Part shown: piece by piece, positions 49,681 through 61,638 of the stretch
How positions within the stretch are numbered: the first letter of the stretch is position 1
How the letters are laid out: each line of letters starts with the position of its first letter
Origin: Ceratobasidium sp. AG-K
Taxonomy: Eukaryota; Basidiomycota; Agaricomycetes; Cantharellales; Ceratobasidiaceae
DNA length: 64,000 nt
NCBI GenBank assembly: GCA_037039685.1
Contig: JAWNGF010000001.1
Span: 1,612,001 to 1,676,000 of the forward strand
Reading direction: 5' to 3'
The notes under the pieces: model-generated
The model's input: only the letters and a program-made list of their open reading frames with translations
Database searches by the model: none
What the model was told of the DNA's origin: nothing
Made by a program: the position numbers and the translations under genes

Positions 49681-51447
49681 TTATATACCTCGGTCGACGA
49701 GGATCCGTTCTCTCGTTGCAGGCATTTGCCCACCGTTTACCAGCGCGACCCATAATCCACTAAGCACACCGAGAACCTCGCGCCTTCTCCCACCAAATCT
49801 CTTCCAACACGCCCGAATAAGTGTGACTAACGCGAGCAAAAACGAAATATCGAGCATTAGTCGCCTGATAATTATTAATGTGGGATTCCTGCGGACAACT
49901 TCCATCACCCGGCGCGCACTCAAGAATGAGCGGGCGAGGGGAGTAAGCACAACGGACCACGCGCCAAATGAGCGTGGGTCGAGGTTGAATGGTAGCATCG
50001 GGTGCAAGGGAGAGTGCCGGCGTGGTGGGGATTGGCGCCGGGATCCCGACGAGTAGTGCGAGCCGCCAGATTCTAGCGATTCGAGACGTTCGCGGAGAGC
50101 GGCAAGGGATGCTTGGATGTCGACAATTGCGCGCTCGAGGCCCATTGACGTACTGCGCGGCGGAGAGCGCGCGGATTCGGTTGGATACATTGGATGATTT
50201 TGGTAGGATGCAATGGTTGGCTCTGGAGGTGGGGGTAGGTGTAGATGTGGGTGGTATGTAGGGTGCATGGGCTGTGGTGAAAACGCGAGGGCAGGGGACT
50301 GATGGGCAAGAGGAGCAAACGCTGAAGGAGCGGCGTATCGTGGTTGGGGCTGTGTGAGTGGCACGCCTGCTATGACTGGCATTGGACCCTGTTGCGCGTT
50401 TGGAGAACGGGCTGGGGAAAAGTTGGCATTCGACCGTCCAACCGGGGTCCTGTAACGGCGTTGAGAAGATAAACTCGAGCGTGGGCGTACAGCGGGAGGT
50501 GAGTTGGATGCCGCTTGTGCGACTTGCTGGGAGGGGGAGGGATCTCGTCAGTTTCTCCATCCGTGTCCGATCCAGTCGTATCATCTTCTGAGCTTTCGAA
50601 TACGGTCGTGTCTGTGGGACGTTGCATATGCGCGAACCCCTGCTGCTGTGCTTCTCGAAGTGCTGCACGAACTGGGGATGGAGAGCCTCCGGTCCTGGAC
50701 GAACCCGATGACGAGGTCTCTGCTCGGTCGCGCATTGGCGTTGACGGGTCCACGTTGCCTGTCGGGTCGATACCGCCAAGATTAGAAAAGGGGGTTACGA
50801 GGATGTGCGACTTACTATGGCTACTCATCACAAGATTACTGGGGTCGCCAGCGTACGAGTCCAACTCGGCGATAAGGTCCCGGGCAATTGTCCTGTCTGG
50901 GTACTTGCGTAGCACCTACTACAAGTTGAGTAGGGGAAGACCTTGGATGACGGTTGTATGTACCTTTTTCAGCGTTTCGACGTACATCCATTGCGCCTCT
51001 CGTGTGTCCATATCTTTATGCTTCGCCCACTCATCCCTGTCGAAATCCAATAAAAATAGGTTCATGATAGCTACATACTGCATACCATTTGGCTCGTCCC
51101 AGCATGTCCCACATCCCTGGCCGGCTGGTTTTGACATTCCCCTGTGTAGCTATATCGGACAGCTCAGCGCGCTATACATTGTTCGCAGGAGGTTACACAC
51201 CTTGCTTGTACAAGCTGTACATTGCGAGCTTTTCCTCATATCCGGTCTGAATTGGCCCGGTCTTGGGCAAGCTATGAAGCATGGTGAGCCGAAGATCTGA
51301 AGACAACACTAAGCGCACTAAGCGCACTTACCTCTGTACTATCTCCACCGCCCGATTGAACTGCCTGTAAGGTGAGCGACGTGAGCAGCGGTAACAGAAC
51401 AGAAAGAATATTGCGCCATACGCATTGATTAGGCTGTCGATATCCAT
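49681..51447 (-). CDS. Acyl-CoA-binding domain protein with C-terminal membrane helix, ACBD5/Atg37-like
   Basis: N-terminal ACBP fold: MDIDSLINA, joined through introns to QFNRAVEIVQSLPKTGPIQT, then YEEKLAMYSLYKQATQGNV, SRPGMWDMLGRAKWDAW and HKDMDTREAQWMYVETL, matching the acyl-CoA pocket residues (Tyr, Lys, Trp). It continues KVLRKYPDRTIARDLIAEL. A long low-complexity, Ser/Pro-rich middle follows, with DDTTGSDTDGETDE, then a coiled segment LERAIVDIQASLAALRERLES. Near the end is LMLDISFLLALVTLIRACW (near 49820-49870), a probable membrane helix with a charged cytosolic-type tail. In animals and yeasts this layout belongs to ACBD5/Atg37, peroxisomal factors for VLCFA metabolism and pexophagy. 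Peroxisome location is inferred. Confidence 0.75.
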
Positions 51448-52066
51448 GTTCGTGGTTGGCCTAAGCAGGGGGATCTGAGAGTTAGGTCAACCGGCACATG
51501 GTTGCCGATGGAACCGAAAGCTGACCCACCTGTCTTTCCTGTGAATTCTAGCACCTGCAGCTTGCACGTTTACCGGTAGGCAACGGCCTGGTTGAGTTGC
51601 GAGGCTGGCTGTTATGTACTCGTCTGAAGGAGGTGGGAGTCGCGTGAGTACAGGCCCGTATTCGGGTTCAAAGTCAAGGACACGTGAAAGTCATCAATTC
51701 CCTCCGCGTAAATTCGGGAATCGGAGCCGGCTTTTGAGCCACACCATGCGCAAATTCATATTTTATGTGTCAAATGAGATACTTACATGCGGTTAGATGG
51801 GTGCTGGTGATGTACGTTGTTTGAGAGCTTAAATACTTAATTCAAGCCCCAGGGTGTACTTTTGTGGAAAACTGAAGTCTGGTGCTCGGTGTCGGAGTAC
51901 TCACACGAACAAAAACGGGGGGTCTGCTAAACCATTTGGGGTTTTTCATATTATAAGTAAAGTGCCAAAGAATGATGTGTGATTAGATTGATACATCGCG
52001 TGAGAGTGATCGGGCATGCAGACGGAGGCGCTCTGTTTTGAGTGAATGCGATAATTTATTGACTAA
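51448..52066. other. Intergenic region between the ACBP gene and mS34
   Basis: About 620 bp with no supported gene. Presumed promoter of the ACBP gene (minus strand) and the 3' UTR of mS34. Confidence 0.35.
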
Positions 52067-52598
52067 TTAGCTACTTTTTGTGTCAAGGTTAATTCTTCGG
52101 GGGAACCTAGTGGGCAGGCTGGCGTTTGTTACTAGCAGAGTGTAAGTCAGGTGGACTACTTACCTGAAACATGCTTCCACGCATGCTTGTGTCCCCCTCG
52201 GACTTTGTCTTCCTTCCCTCCGGAAAGGAGTTTGCCTGAAGATATCGTGCGGTGTCACTAGTCCGAGACCAAGGGACTCGGCCAAAACTGCCCACCTTTC
52301 CATGTCAACGACCCGTACACGTCCCCGGTCGTACCATTGGCTCGTAACCTTACTCGGGTGACAGTGTAGTACGAATCTTGGATGCCTTTTGCAGCCCATC
52401 TATACCAGCCAGCTCAGGTTCGGTATGGGGTTTTATTGGTATGTTATCTGACCTTGGTTGGGTTACTCGTTGACCCACGCCGTCGTTTGGTAAACGCGAA
52501 AGTACTGCGAATAATGATTTAGAGTTATTCAAGACGCCAGCCGTTGATTTGGGAAGGCTCTTGAGATTAGCGATAGGTATCCTAAGATGCGATGCCAT
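52067..52598 (-). CDS. Mitochondrial small-subunit ribosomal protein mS34
   Basis: Small basic protein of the mitochondrial ribosome. MASHLRIPIANLKSLP at the start, then FAVLSRLPNDGVGQRVTQPR, joined across an intron to WAAKGIQDSYYTVTRVRLR and GDVYGSLTWKGK, which match the VTRxxW, YxxVTRVR and GxLTWKG marks of the MRPS34 family. The final exon gives LSGGKEDKVRGGHKHAWKHV. The end is less certain: reading on after the last intron gives VTNASLPTRFPRRINLDTKSS and a stop at 52067. Start codon ATG 52598 faces Vfa1 with 176 bp between, so a shared promoter is probable. Confidence 0.62.
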
Positions 52599-52774
52599 GT
52601 TGGATTCTTTATCTGCAGCGCCTCGGGCTGCGCTGCTAGTCAACTAGTGAGAATAGCAGCAGCAAAGAGGAAGTCGAGAATATAAATGGCCGTTCCACGT
52701 GATCGACCACCCGATTTGGATGTGCATTGGGTCCCCCTCCCCACACTCCTGACCACCACTGGAACTGAATCCTC
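52599..52774. promoter_or_regulatory. Divergent promoter between mS34 and VFA1
   Basis: 176 bp between opposite start codons; TATAAA at 52681-52686 on the plus strand, about 90 bases before the VFA1 ATG, is a plausible TATA box. Confidence 0.45.
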
Positions 52775-53499
52775 ATGTCGACCACACCATTCGCAAACCT
52801 ATACTACAAACGTGTATGTATTAGCATGGCATTGCAACACAGCTCATTCTAATTCATCGGGCAGACGGTAGCCACTCCGAGGGCATGGTGCGCCTCTTCG
52901 CCGTCCTAAACTGCAATAGCTATCTCATGAATTCGACGACGATATCCTGATAGTTATGTCTGCTACAAGCCTACTGCAACAGTCCTATCGACATCTCCGG
53001 TTGTTGATTGGATATATACTTGCGACACACATTTGTCTGATTCGAACTTTGCCACGCTGCAAGCATCGGCTGCGACACCTACTCCAAGTGCGAGTGCGGA
53101 GGAGATAGCAAAGGTCAAGGCGGAATGGGAGGCCAAGCAAAAGTGAGTATTGTGATGGCTCTAGACCAGTTGAAACCGATAGAAATGTCATTGTAGGAAG
53201 AAACAAGAGCAGGCAGAAAAGGAGAAGAAGGATGGAGAGGAGAAGAAAGACGGAGACAAGAAAGAAGGTGGCGATGAGAAAGCCGGGGTTGCATCTCCCA
53301 AGCCTACGTTTCCCTCGCCTGCGGCAAGTGGGTCCACCACTCCCAAACACGACAAATACGTATTGCATCGACAGTAAGTATGGTTTCTCGGGAGTCGGCC
53401 GTCCTAATATCCTTCGTACATAGCTTTTATACGATGCGTCTGACCGATCATCGCAGAAGAAGGCAACAGAAAGAGGTTGAAGCGGTAGCCCCAAGTTGA
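52775..53499 (+). CDS. VFA1: Vfa1, Vps4-associated protein 1
   Basis: Small fungal protein that binds and modulates the ESCRT disassembly ATPase Vps4 at endosomes. MSTTPFANLYYKR in exon 1, TVATPRACYVCYKPTATVL after two introns, then STSPVVDWIYTCDTHLSDSNFA. The CYVCYKPT and DWIYTCDTHL Cys pairs form the zinc-like cluster at the N-terminus. The middle is a coiled, Lys/Glu-rich stretch (KVKAEWEAKQKKKQEQAEKE), and the C-terminus carries KYVLHRQFYTMRLTDHRRRRQQ, the Vps4-binding end in yeast. Start, introns and stop are consistent with the family length. The only doubtful point is the second intron's exact acceptor. Confidence 0.75.
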
Positions 53500-53645
53500 C
53501 CGGTATTGGTCTTAACGTTCCCAGGCAAATAGGCTGAAAGTGGGACCTTTTCATTGTTGTTACATACATACAATGGTACACTATCCTTCAAAGATTCCAG
53601 ACATTTAACAGTGTTTCTTTGTTTGTATCATTCCAATTTCATCCC

Positions 53646-54408
53646 TCAAAGATCCTTCTTCCCAGCGGCCCGCTTCTTCTCGGCCGCTTCACGACGGAAC
53701 TGGGCAATCTGCTTGCCCACATTGTTCTGAACGCGTTTGTGAAGGCCTGGGTTGTATCCAATGGCAAAGAGCATCTCGAGATGCACAAAGAAAGGTGCTA
53801 GGACGACTGCGCCGAGCAAGTTATCCAGGAGTGCGGGAGCACGGCCTTCGGCCACCCCATGACCGATGAATTGCATGATCCAGCTAAAAGCGTGAAGAGC
53901 GCCTGCAATTTTCAAGGCTTCCGGGTTATGGGAATAAGCGGTAGCTGATAGGGTGGACAAGATGAACTGGGGGGTGTAAAGTAGCTAACGGGGAGTGTGA
54001 GAGCGAATCGAGGGCTCAACGTTGTTATTACTTACCGCGCCAACGGGCTCCAAGGCATAGTAGTAAGCAAGATATACTGCGGTCATGGCGGAGGCCCAGT
54101 TTGTCTCAAATTTGAGGTACTGATTGATTTGGTAGGAAATGGCTGGCACAAAAGATGGGACGGATGCTTGCGCTAGGAACACCTGGAAGGTCCTATCTAG
54201 GTGTGAGTGTCGCAGCCACATGTAAAGACACTAACAAGCTTACCACATGATAATAGGAACGCATATGATATGAATCGCGACATTGATCTTATTCGAGTGA
54301 TACGCTCCATAGAACGCCAACTACTCCAGAGGTTAGATTTATAATAAGGACCGTCAACAGTCCCGCAGGACATACCTGATGATCAACGTCAAAGAGTTTG
54401 GAAGGCAT
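53646..54408 (-). CDS. MPO1: Mpo1-like fatty acid alpha-dioxygenase (DUF962)
   Basis: ER membrane iron enzyme that removes one carbon from 2-hydroxy fatty acids made from phytosphingosine. MPSKLFDVDHQLAFYGAYH at the start, then SNKINVAIHIICVPIIMW with the His set DHQ, YH, IH expected for iron binding, and the second His-rich box IMQFIGHGVAEGRAPALLDNL. Hydrophobic helices surround these, e.g. TAVYLAYYYALEPVG and LLGAVVLAPFFVHLEMLF. The C-terminus is Lys/Arg-rich (RREAAEKKRAAGKKDL), with a KKxx-like ER-retrieval signal (KKDL). Three introns. Family membership is firm; substrate is inferred. Confidence 0.88.
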
Positions 54409-54726
54409 TCTGTAGGGCTATGCTCAAGACACCTGCCGGGGGATACGTAGGCAGGCCGGGGCGAATGGGGGTTTATATCGAGCGGGAGACCGATCAAAGT
54501 TCGGTAATGCGGGGATGCCTGGCCCGAGACTCACGTGCCAGTAATCTAACCACGCTATGTCATTTGCAGGGTCATTTGTCAGTATTGAATTGGTCATCCA
54601 CTTGCCGTTACACGCCAGCTCTCCACCTCCACCAGCAAGATAAATAGCTGCGTTTATCTCGACTCCCGGTAGACTACACCCCTACCTCTCCTCCACAAAA
54701 ACCTTTAGATCCTCAGTTACCTATCA
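54409..54726. promoter_or_regulatory. Divergent promoter between MPO1 and the CGI-58-like gene
   Basis: 318 bp between opposite start codons; GATAAATAG at about 54639-54647 is a weak TATA-like element for the plus-strand gene. Confidence 0.4.
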
Positions 54727-56383
54727 ATGGCTTCGGTGGCTTCACCCTTGGTCCAACTTCCTGCGGCGAGGGACATTCCTACAACCATTTCTGCGTCGTT
54801 TGCCCAATGGTGGTGTTCTTCAACTAATCAAAGCGCGCTGAGTGAGGAACGCTTGTTCCGAAGACTTCCATTTTTCGTGCTGCCAACGAGACATCGCCAA
54901 CCGAAGGTGTTGTTGGACGACTTGGCACGGTGGAGCTCAGCGGCAAGGGGCGTTTTATCAATACGTTCACGATATCCCCCGTGGAATCTAGCGATAAGCA
55001 AGTCTCCACGTCAACGAGTGTTCCTCCGGCAGTCATTCTGCCTGGGTATGGTGCAGGTAAGTCACCCCGCTCCAACGTCCAGTTTCTAGCTAACACCCGG
55101 TCAGGCATTGGTTTCTTTTATCAGAACTTTCCCGCGCTGGGAGAGTGGGCGTCCAAACGCAACACCAACGTTTACGCCTTGGACTGGTTAGGAATGGGCC
55201 GCTCGGCTCGGGTTCCTTTCAAAGTCATGCTAAACGCGAAGACATTAAAGGTCGTGTTGAAGAGGCAGAGTCGTTCTTTTTGGATGCCCTAGAAGAATGG
55301 CGGGAAAAGATGGGCATTGAAAAGATGTGTAAGTTACTTCGTGCCTTTATTATTCTGGCTCTAAACCGCTTGTCTGGTAGCCCTCATCGGACACAGCCTT
55401 GGTGCCTACCTCTCAACCGCATATGCACTCAAATATCCTACGAGGGTAAACCAGGTCATCCTCCTCTCACCTGCTGGCGTTCCCCGGGATCCGAACACCA
55501 CGGAAGAGCCTTCACGTGAACTCGATCTCACCCCTGCGCAAGGCGGAACTGCCAACGGTGGCGCTGTCACGCCCACTGATGCACGTGTTAAGGACGTCAA
55601 AGACCAACAACGACAGGCCAAGCGTGAGGAAACCACTTTGAGGAAGGTATGCTTGAGATCATATTATTCGTGTAGAATTGCTCTGATACGTATTGGATAG
55701 GTTGCTACTTATCTTTGGGAGGAAGGATGGAGTCCTTTCCAAATTGTCCGTTCGGCTGCCTTCTATGGCCCCTGGCTCGTTGGAAAGGTAAGTAATGTAG
55801 CCGTTTGGAAGCGGTGCCTCTTTCTTATTCGTAATATTACTCTACTCTAGTATTCGGGTCGACGATTCGATCTGACCGACGAGGACAAGCGCGATATGCA
55901 TGACTATATTTGGCATATTACTCGTGCCAAGGGTTCTGGAGAATATTGTATCTGTAAGCTTGTAATCTGGTTTCAGAGATCCTATACTGAACTACCCGTC
56001 ATTCGCAGCTCACCTCCTTGCACCTGGCGCACATGCCCGTATGCCTCTTGTCGACCGGATCAATGCTCTTCGGGTTCCTCTTACTTTCGTCTGTAGGTAT
56101 CGTTTTACCAACTGACGCATCAAAAACTAACCCAAACATCTTGAAGATGGTGACCATGACTGGATGGACCCGGAAGGCGGTAAAGCCAGTCTCGAGGAGC
56201 TCAAGCGCGCCGGGAATTTTGTCAGTCGGATGTTCATGATCCAAGGCGCGGGACATCATGGTTAGTATTAATATGCTGAACAAATCTCAGCCACTGACTT
56301 CGTATTTAGTTTATCTCGACAATGTGAAGGCGGTTAACAATCTAATTATCAAGGAGCTTGACCGAGCACTAGATCTAAACTAG
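54727..56383 (+). CDS. CGI-58/ABHD4-5-like alpha/beta hydrolase, apparent frame breaks
   Basis: Cytosolic or lipid-droplet lipid enzyme; fungal relatives act as phospholipase or lysophosphatidate acyltransferase. N-terminus to EERLFRRLPFF, then RAANETSPTEG; the core has the oxyanion region PPAVILPGYGAG, GIGFFYQNFPAL, LDWLGMGRSARVPF, the nucleophile elbow SLIGHSLGAYLS with an intact Ser, YDHDW-like FVYGDHDWMD holding the acid, and GAGHHVYLDN with the catalytic His. HHVYLD also fits the HX4D motif of acyltransferases. Two frame changes are needed with no intron: at the T5 run 54871-54875, and near 55223-55226 (AAAGTC). Both would be fixed by one added base. Downstream exons are intact, so I lean to sequence error. 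Confidence 0.72.
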
Positions 56384-56654
56384 AAGACTAGAGCGGTTTT
56401 ATGTCATTGGTTACGCTACTACTTGCTTACAATAATCTGCGACTGTACACACATTCATATTTTGTATTTACTACTTCATCTTCACGTACGAATCTACACG
56501 AGAGCTATCCGATTTACCGGCGTGGCTTGGTTGCGAGACGGGTCATTTATCCCTCAATGACATCATCACACTTGAAGCATAAGACAGTAATTGAAATGTA
56601 AATACGTCCGATTCCCGCCCCTTCGTGGTAACTTTTTGGTGACTCTCGGCCGTC

Positions 56655-57601
56655 ATGTCTTCGACTATTGAAGCCACAACTAAGGAAGCCGCAGAAGAAA
56701 TTAACGTACTTGCGGACAAGGATGTCGATACCGTCGATACCAATGCCCGTTATATGGCCTATGGTGCTCGACTGAGAACTGCTCTTAGGGCGTCGACTCG
56801 ATATATAGCCTATGTACGTGTAATTGCGTCGCACTCGACTTCCAGCCTGTTGATTTAGCTACGCTAGACCTCAGATATCGGAGAGGCCTTTCGACCGTAA
56901 GCAGGGTTGCCGTTTGGGTACGGTTGGGAGCTGACTTGTATTCTTCCTTTCGGATAGCGTGGTCCCTCCTGCTGTAGTGACTGCAGCCTACGGAATCAGT
57001 TGGGCTTATCTGGCGGTATGGATTAAGGTGTGCTGATACTCGCTCGGACATTGACATTAGCTTGCAGGGTGACGTCGCCTACGAAACATACAAAGCCAAG
57101 CGGCAAGGACCCAGTCCAATTGAGGCAGCCAACTTTGCTGAACCAACGCGGTTGGGGATGCTTGCGACTAAACGAGCTGTCTTTCAGTCTGTGGCGTCCA
57201 TGTATGTATTCTTGCCGGGATTTTAGTCAACGAGACTGAGTTAGCATTCGTAGGGGATTACCTGCGCTCACGATTCATACTATTGTCAGGTATGTCTTTC
57301 TGCCAATGACGATTTCTATGTTTAATCTTGAAATGCGATAAAAGACAGGCGACCAAGGCATTCATGAATGTCAAGAATGTCAGACTGAAGGCATGGGGTC
57401 CTACGACCACAGGATTAGCTGTTGTCCGTAAGTCTCAATTGGGTGCGGTTGGGTGGTGGATAAATTGACAAACTTTCACCATTAGCTTTGCTGCCTTACA
57501 TGTATGACCATCCAGTTGAGCAGGCAACAGACAAGGCGTATGATTGGGTCAGTGAGCAAATCATCAGGGAGAACGAACGCAAGGCAAAGAAGGAACTCTA
57601 G
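56655..57601 (+). CDS. MTP18/MTFP1 mitochondrial fission protein
   Basis: Inner-membrane protein involved in mitochondrial division. MSSTIEATTKEAAEE opens, then MAYGARLRTALRASTRYIAYT, SDIGEAFRPVVPPAVV, and YGISWAYLAGDVAYETYKA, the family signature (AYxSDVGEAFRPvvP in animals). Later exons give LATKRAVFQSVASMGLPALTIHT and VRQATKAFMNVKNVRLKAWGPT, then VPLLPYMYDHPVEQATDKAYDWV with the C-terminal helix. There is no classic presequence, as in the human protein. Five introns. The N-terminal exon before IAY is acidic and low-similarity. It starts 271 bp after the hydrolase stop. Confidence 0.88.
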
Positions 57602-57688
57602 ACTGCGATGTGTTGATAGAGTGCCGTATATTACAGTGGTCTTTTTAAGAATCAAACGCAAGTATAACACAAGATCCGAAGTACGAGA

Positions 57689-60600
57689 TTAATAGTTTTG
57701 CGGAAGACTGGGGTACTTTTTGGTAATTACCCGCGGCCACCATACCCCTCTATGTGCTCCTCCGCCATAACCAGAGCTGCTGTAGTTGCCTCGGCCACCA
57801 TAGTTGGAACCGCGCGCTGAACCTCGAGATCCACGATCGTAGCCATAGCCACCTCTACCACCGCCATTTCCACCGTTTCCACCGTTCCCGCCGTGTCCAC
57901 CATTTCCACCATAGCCCCCGCCTCTGCCTCCATACCCCGAGTTGTTGTAATTTCCACCTCCACTATTTCCACCGTACGAATTGCTGTACCCGCCATTGTA
58001 GCTGTCGTACGAGGAAAACCTTCCGCCGTTTCTCTCAAACGACCCCGGCCTGTCACTATATCCTCCAGTCGAGCTTGCAAATCCACTGTCCCTCGGACCT
58101 CCTCGTCCACCTCTTCCACCTCCTCGTCCGCGACGAGTCTCGCCTCCTCGCATAACATGCTCAGCGTCAGACTGCCCAAGGACCTTGGGGGCGAGCCGAA
58201 CGCCAGGGAGGAGCGCAGAGCGATGCGGAGTCAATTGACGCGGATAGAAGAATTGGGCAGACAATGTGCGGTTGGCGACTATATCTGGTTGACCGACACG
58301 AGTGAGGGGTGACGGGTAGGATGACTCGGGCACGCATGCAGGGTCGTACAAGACTGAACCAGAAATCCCTCTGCTGAGGCGGGTATCCAGGGGAATGGGC
58401 TGCAAGTCTGCTGCGTTAGACTTGGTCGAGAAGGAATGGGAGGTACTCACTGTTGTGCTCTTCCGTTTGGTGTACAGCCCACAAAAGAAATCATACAAGT
58501 CATTCCCGTCGGAGACATAGATATGGTTGCTCCCCCATTTGTTTCTACGAACCTCATCCTCGCTGAGTTGAGGGTATCGATCGCCCATTGCGGTGAGTAG
58601 CCTATTTTCGTCGATGAACGGAAGGAGCGCCACCCCTTGCCATGCCATCTTCTTCCCGTTCATATCTATTTCAAACTCTGACGGATAAAAGTCGATAATG
58701 GGAGAGTCCTCCTCGGTCATGAGCGACTGGAAGGGCTTTGGTATGTGGATACGGCTCGCTGCAGGAAACACCCCCATTAGCTGCTCGTACGGCTTGAAGG
58801 GCTGGCCTAGATTGAACGTGATGTCCATATGCTCCACATCCTCGAAATCAGCCGCAAAGGGGGCGAAATGGTATGGGTAGAACCAAGTCCAGGATGGTGC
58901 CTGTATGTATGTTAGAAATCACTTCCTGTTGAACATGGCTACCAAACTTACCCCTTGGTAGTAGTATTGCAGCACCCAGCAGAGGCCCTCCATATACGAG
59001 GTTGTGATTCTATACACGGTTAATATCTATATGCGGCAGAGAGGTGATTTTAGCCTACTTTTTCCTGAGCTCGGTGTCGTTGAGCTCGGCCCCAAACTTG
59101 GATCTATAGTAACGCTCCTTGTAACCGGGCTCCCAAAGCCTATATCGTCATGTTAATAAACAATCATAAAGTAAACGTGAATATCACGCACTTGACGGTA
59201 TCTTCTTGATCGACCGTTCCGTCCGGATTGACTTTCAGAGCTGGCTTAGGAGTTTCTTGGCCTTCGGCGTCATCACTCTCGTCCTTTTCCATTTCCTCAG
59301 CCGGCCGCTTTACGCCGCGCGGTTGGTGGTCTTGAGCACCACTGTTCACAACACTTGTGATGAGATCCTCGACGGCTGTTTCAATCGTTTCTGCCACTGC
59401 CAGGTCCGGTTTGGTATCCGCATCCATTTCAGAGGGCTCACTGATTGCCTCGGGAGGGTTGGAAGCCTCTGGGGCTTCTGGAACATCTGGAGTTGACGCT
59501 GGCTCCTCAGTCTCTGGCTTCAAGTCTGGGGTTTCTTCGACAGGAGCGGGCTCGGGGACAGGCTGTTTGGTTCCAGAAAGTGTGGCGCGACTAGTAGGCT
59601 TCAGTGGTGCAGCCCCTGCTAGCTCAGCGCGCATGGCATCAGCAGCACTAAGGTTCGCAAGGCGCAAGGCGGCGCGGTTAGCAACAACGTCACTGTTGGA
59701 CCCAGCAAAAGTAGGGTTGTTGGGCAAGGATGCGCCAGTGAAGACATCAAAGGCAGGCCGGGAGGGCAGGGGATGAGGGCCGTTGAGGGAGGCGGACGTA
59801 GGGTAACCTCGACAAGTTGAGCATCTTGTTCTCGCTCTTTGGCGCGTTGTTGCTCGACCTTGCGTCGCTTTGCGTTTTGTTCTTGGCGCTCCTCGGCTAC
59901 AGGATTGATCTTTCAGTCTTCATCTCTCACAAGATATTCAATAGAGTTAATGCGGACCTTCGCGTCTTTTCCTGAAAATCTCATCCTCTCGTTGGGCAAG
60001 ACCCTCTAGCATGATCTGTACATTGGCTTTGTTAGCCTGACCGTGCTCCGCCAGGTACCCGCCCATGCGCGGTAGTTCATCTTTCCAGATTTTCAAGAGT
60101 GTATCGATCGCACCCTCGCGAATCTCAAGAGACGGCAAATGCGGCAAGAAGTCATTGCCAACGAAGAAGATCAAAAACACCCAATCATCGATGGCACGCT
60201 CGAGATCAAAGTGGAAGGGAACGTTGGGGACGTTGAGCTCGATTGCTAGGTACTCGCGTAGCACCGCTACGTCAAGGAATATGAATGGCTTCTTCTCAGG
60301 TGGTTTCGAAGTATCTTTTTCCTTAGGCTCTCCTTTACACTGCGCGGCAAAGTGGCCCTCTTGGCCGCATTTTCGACAGCCAGTCTTATTTGCATCAGCA
60401 AAGACATCCTCTCGCAGGACTCGGAAGTGTGGTTCGTGTGTAGCTAGAGCCAGCATGATTAGATCGGCGTCCTGGGCAGTTTTATGAGTATCTGAAGAGC
60501 CTGATAAAGTAGATAAACCTACCAGGCCGTAAATTACGTGCGAAGTGTTAGGATCATGTCCAGGGTTGACGCGTTGTCGGCGAATGAAATCCATGATTTT

Positions 60601-61638
60601 ATGCTCTCCCTCCCAGGAACACTAGCGTCGGAAATGATCACTTGCAGCTATAGAACGAGTCAAAGGGTCAATAAATCGCCCATTGTCATAATTATGAAAC
60701 GTACGTTCTTCCAGCCTGGGTCAGAGTTCTGCTTCTGCACCACCCAATAACGCAACGATTGGGCAAGAAGGTCCATGAATGGCGTCCCTGGATAAAATAA
60801 ATCAATCAAATACAACTGTTTACTAAATACTATACATACCGGGAGTAATGGCGTTGGAGTCCCAGGCTTTCTTTGTTGTTTCTTCAGATACCGTGTGACC
60901 AAGAGCTGTGTAAAAGCGTGCTTTAGCGCCTGTCGCCGTTCATTGATGTAGTTCACGTACCTTCAAACATCTTAATGGCCTCTTTTCTCTCCTCTTCCTT
61001 GTCTTTGGCCTCTTGAGCGGCGCGGAAGCGACGAGAGCGTTGCTGGTTCATTTTGGCACGAGGCGCAACACCATCTACGATCACATTAGAAACCCCCGCC
61101 ATTCCCGAGTCCGCGCACGTACCAATAGCCATAAACAAGAGTTTACGGGGACGGGCCATTGCAACCACACGGTCTGTGTACTTGAAGACTTCCAACATCA
61201 TGTCTTCCTCCGTTTCGGGCGCCGGCTGCTGGTTGGTTAGCAAAAATAGTCAGCGTGAGATTATACCACGTACCTTTCCCTCTGGGTGGGTACAAGGATG
61301 AACCTGATTTGGCTGTAAGTAGGAGTTTCGTTCCAAAGGCAAAGGTGGCTCACAATGCCGTTCATATCCAAATACAAGCAATCCATCTCATAGCCATTCG
61401 GATTGGGGCCAGAAGTGTCTAGAGGGACTTCAACGAGGTTGCCATCCGCATCCTCAATTCCCGCGGGTTCTTCCTCGATGACCTGGGAGACTGAAAAGTG
61501 GAATGAACTTGAGAACAACACGCAATCATGTTCCACATACCGATTTTCGGGTACTTCTTACTGAGCCAACGGAAAAGAGCGGGGACACCCTATAGTAGTT
61601 TAGAATCGTGTCGATTATTGAGATGTATAACTCACCAT
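57689..61638 (-). CDS. RAT1: Rat1/Xrn2 nuclear 5'-3' exoribonuclease
   Basis: Nuclear exonuclease that degrades RNA from the 5' end, matures rRNA, and releases polymerase II at termination. The start codon stands alone before an intron; then [16 protein letters not shown], the metal-binding start [15 protein letters not shown] (Asp, Asp), [19 protein letters not shown], and [20 protein letters not shown] with [24 protein letters not shown] zinc knuckle ([14 protein letters not shown]) marks Rat1 rather than Xrn1. Conserved [17 protein letters not shown] and GxWRR-like sites follow, a tandem [15 protein letters not shown] block, and a C-terminal RGG/GGY-rich tail (58180-57720). Joining the segment before and after 59801-59812 needs one added base. 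Stop 57689 is tentative. Confidence 0.92.
57720..58180 (-). repeat. RGG / GGY low-complexity repeat at the RAT1 C-terminus
   Basis: Gly, Arg, Asn and Tyr dominate the last 150 or so residues, with blocks such as [15 protein letters not shown] and GGNGGNGG. Such tails bind RNA and favour condensate formation. Codons are near-repeats, so slippage is possible. Confidence 0.8.

Noticed and set aside
57727..58312. Plus- and other-frame Gly/Val- or His-rich proteins over the RAT1 tail
   Set aside because: Mirror images of the RGG repeat; repeat DNA is open in several frames.
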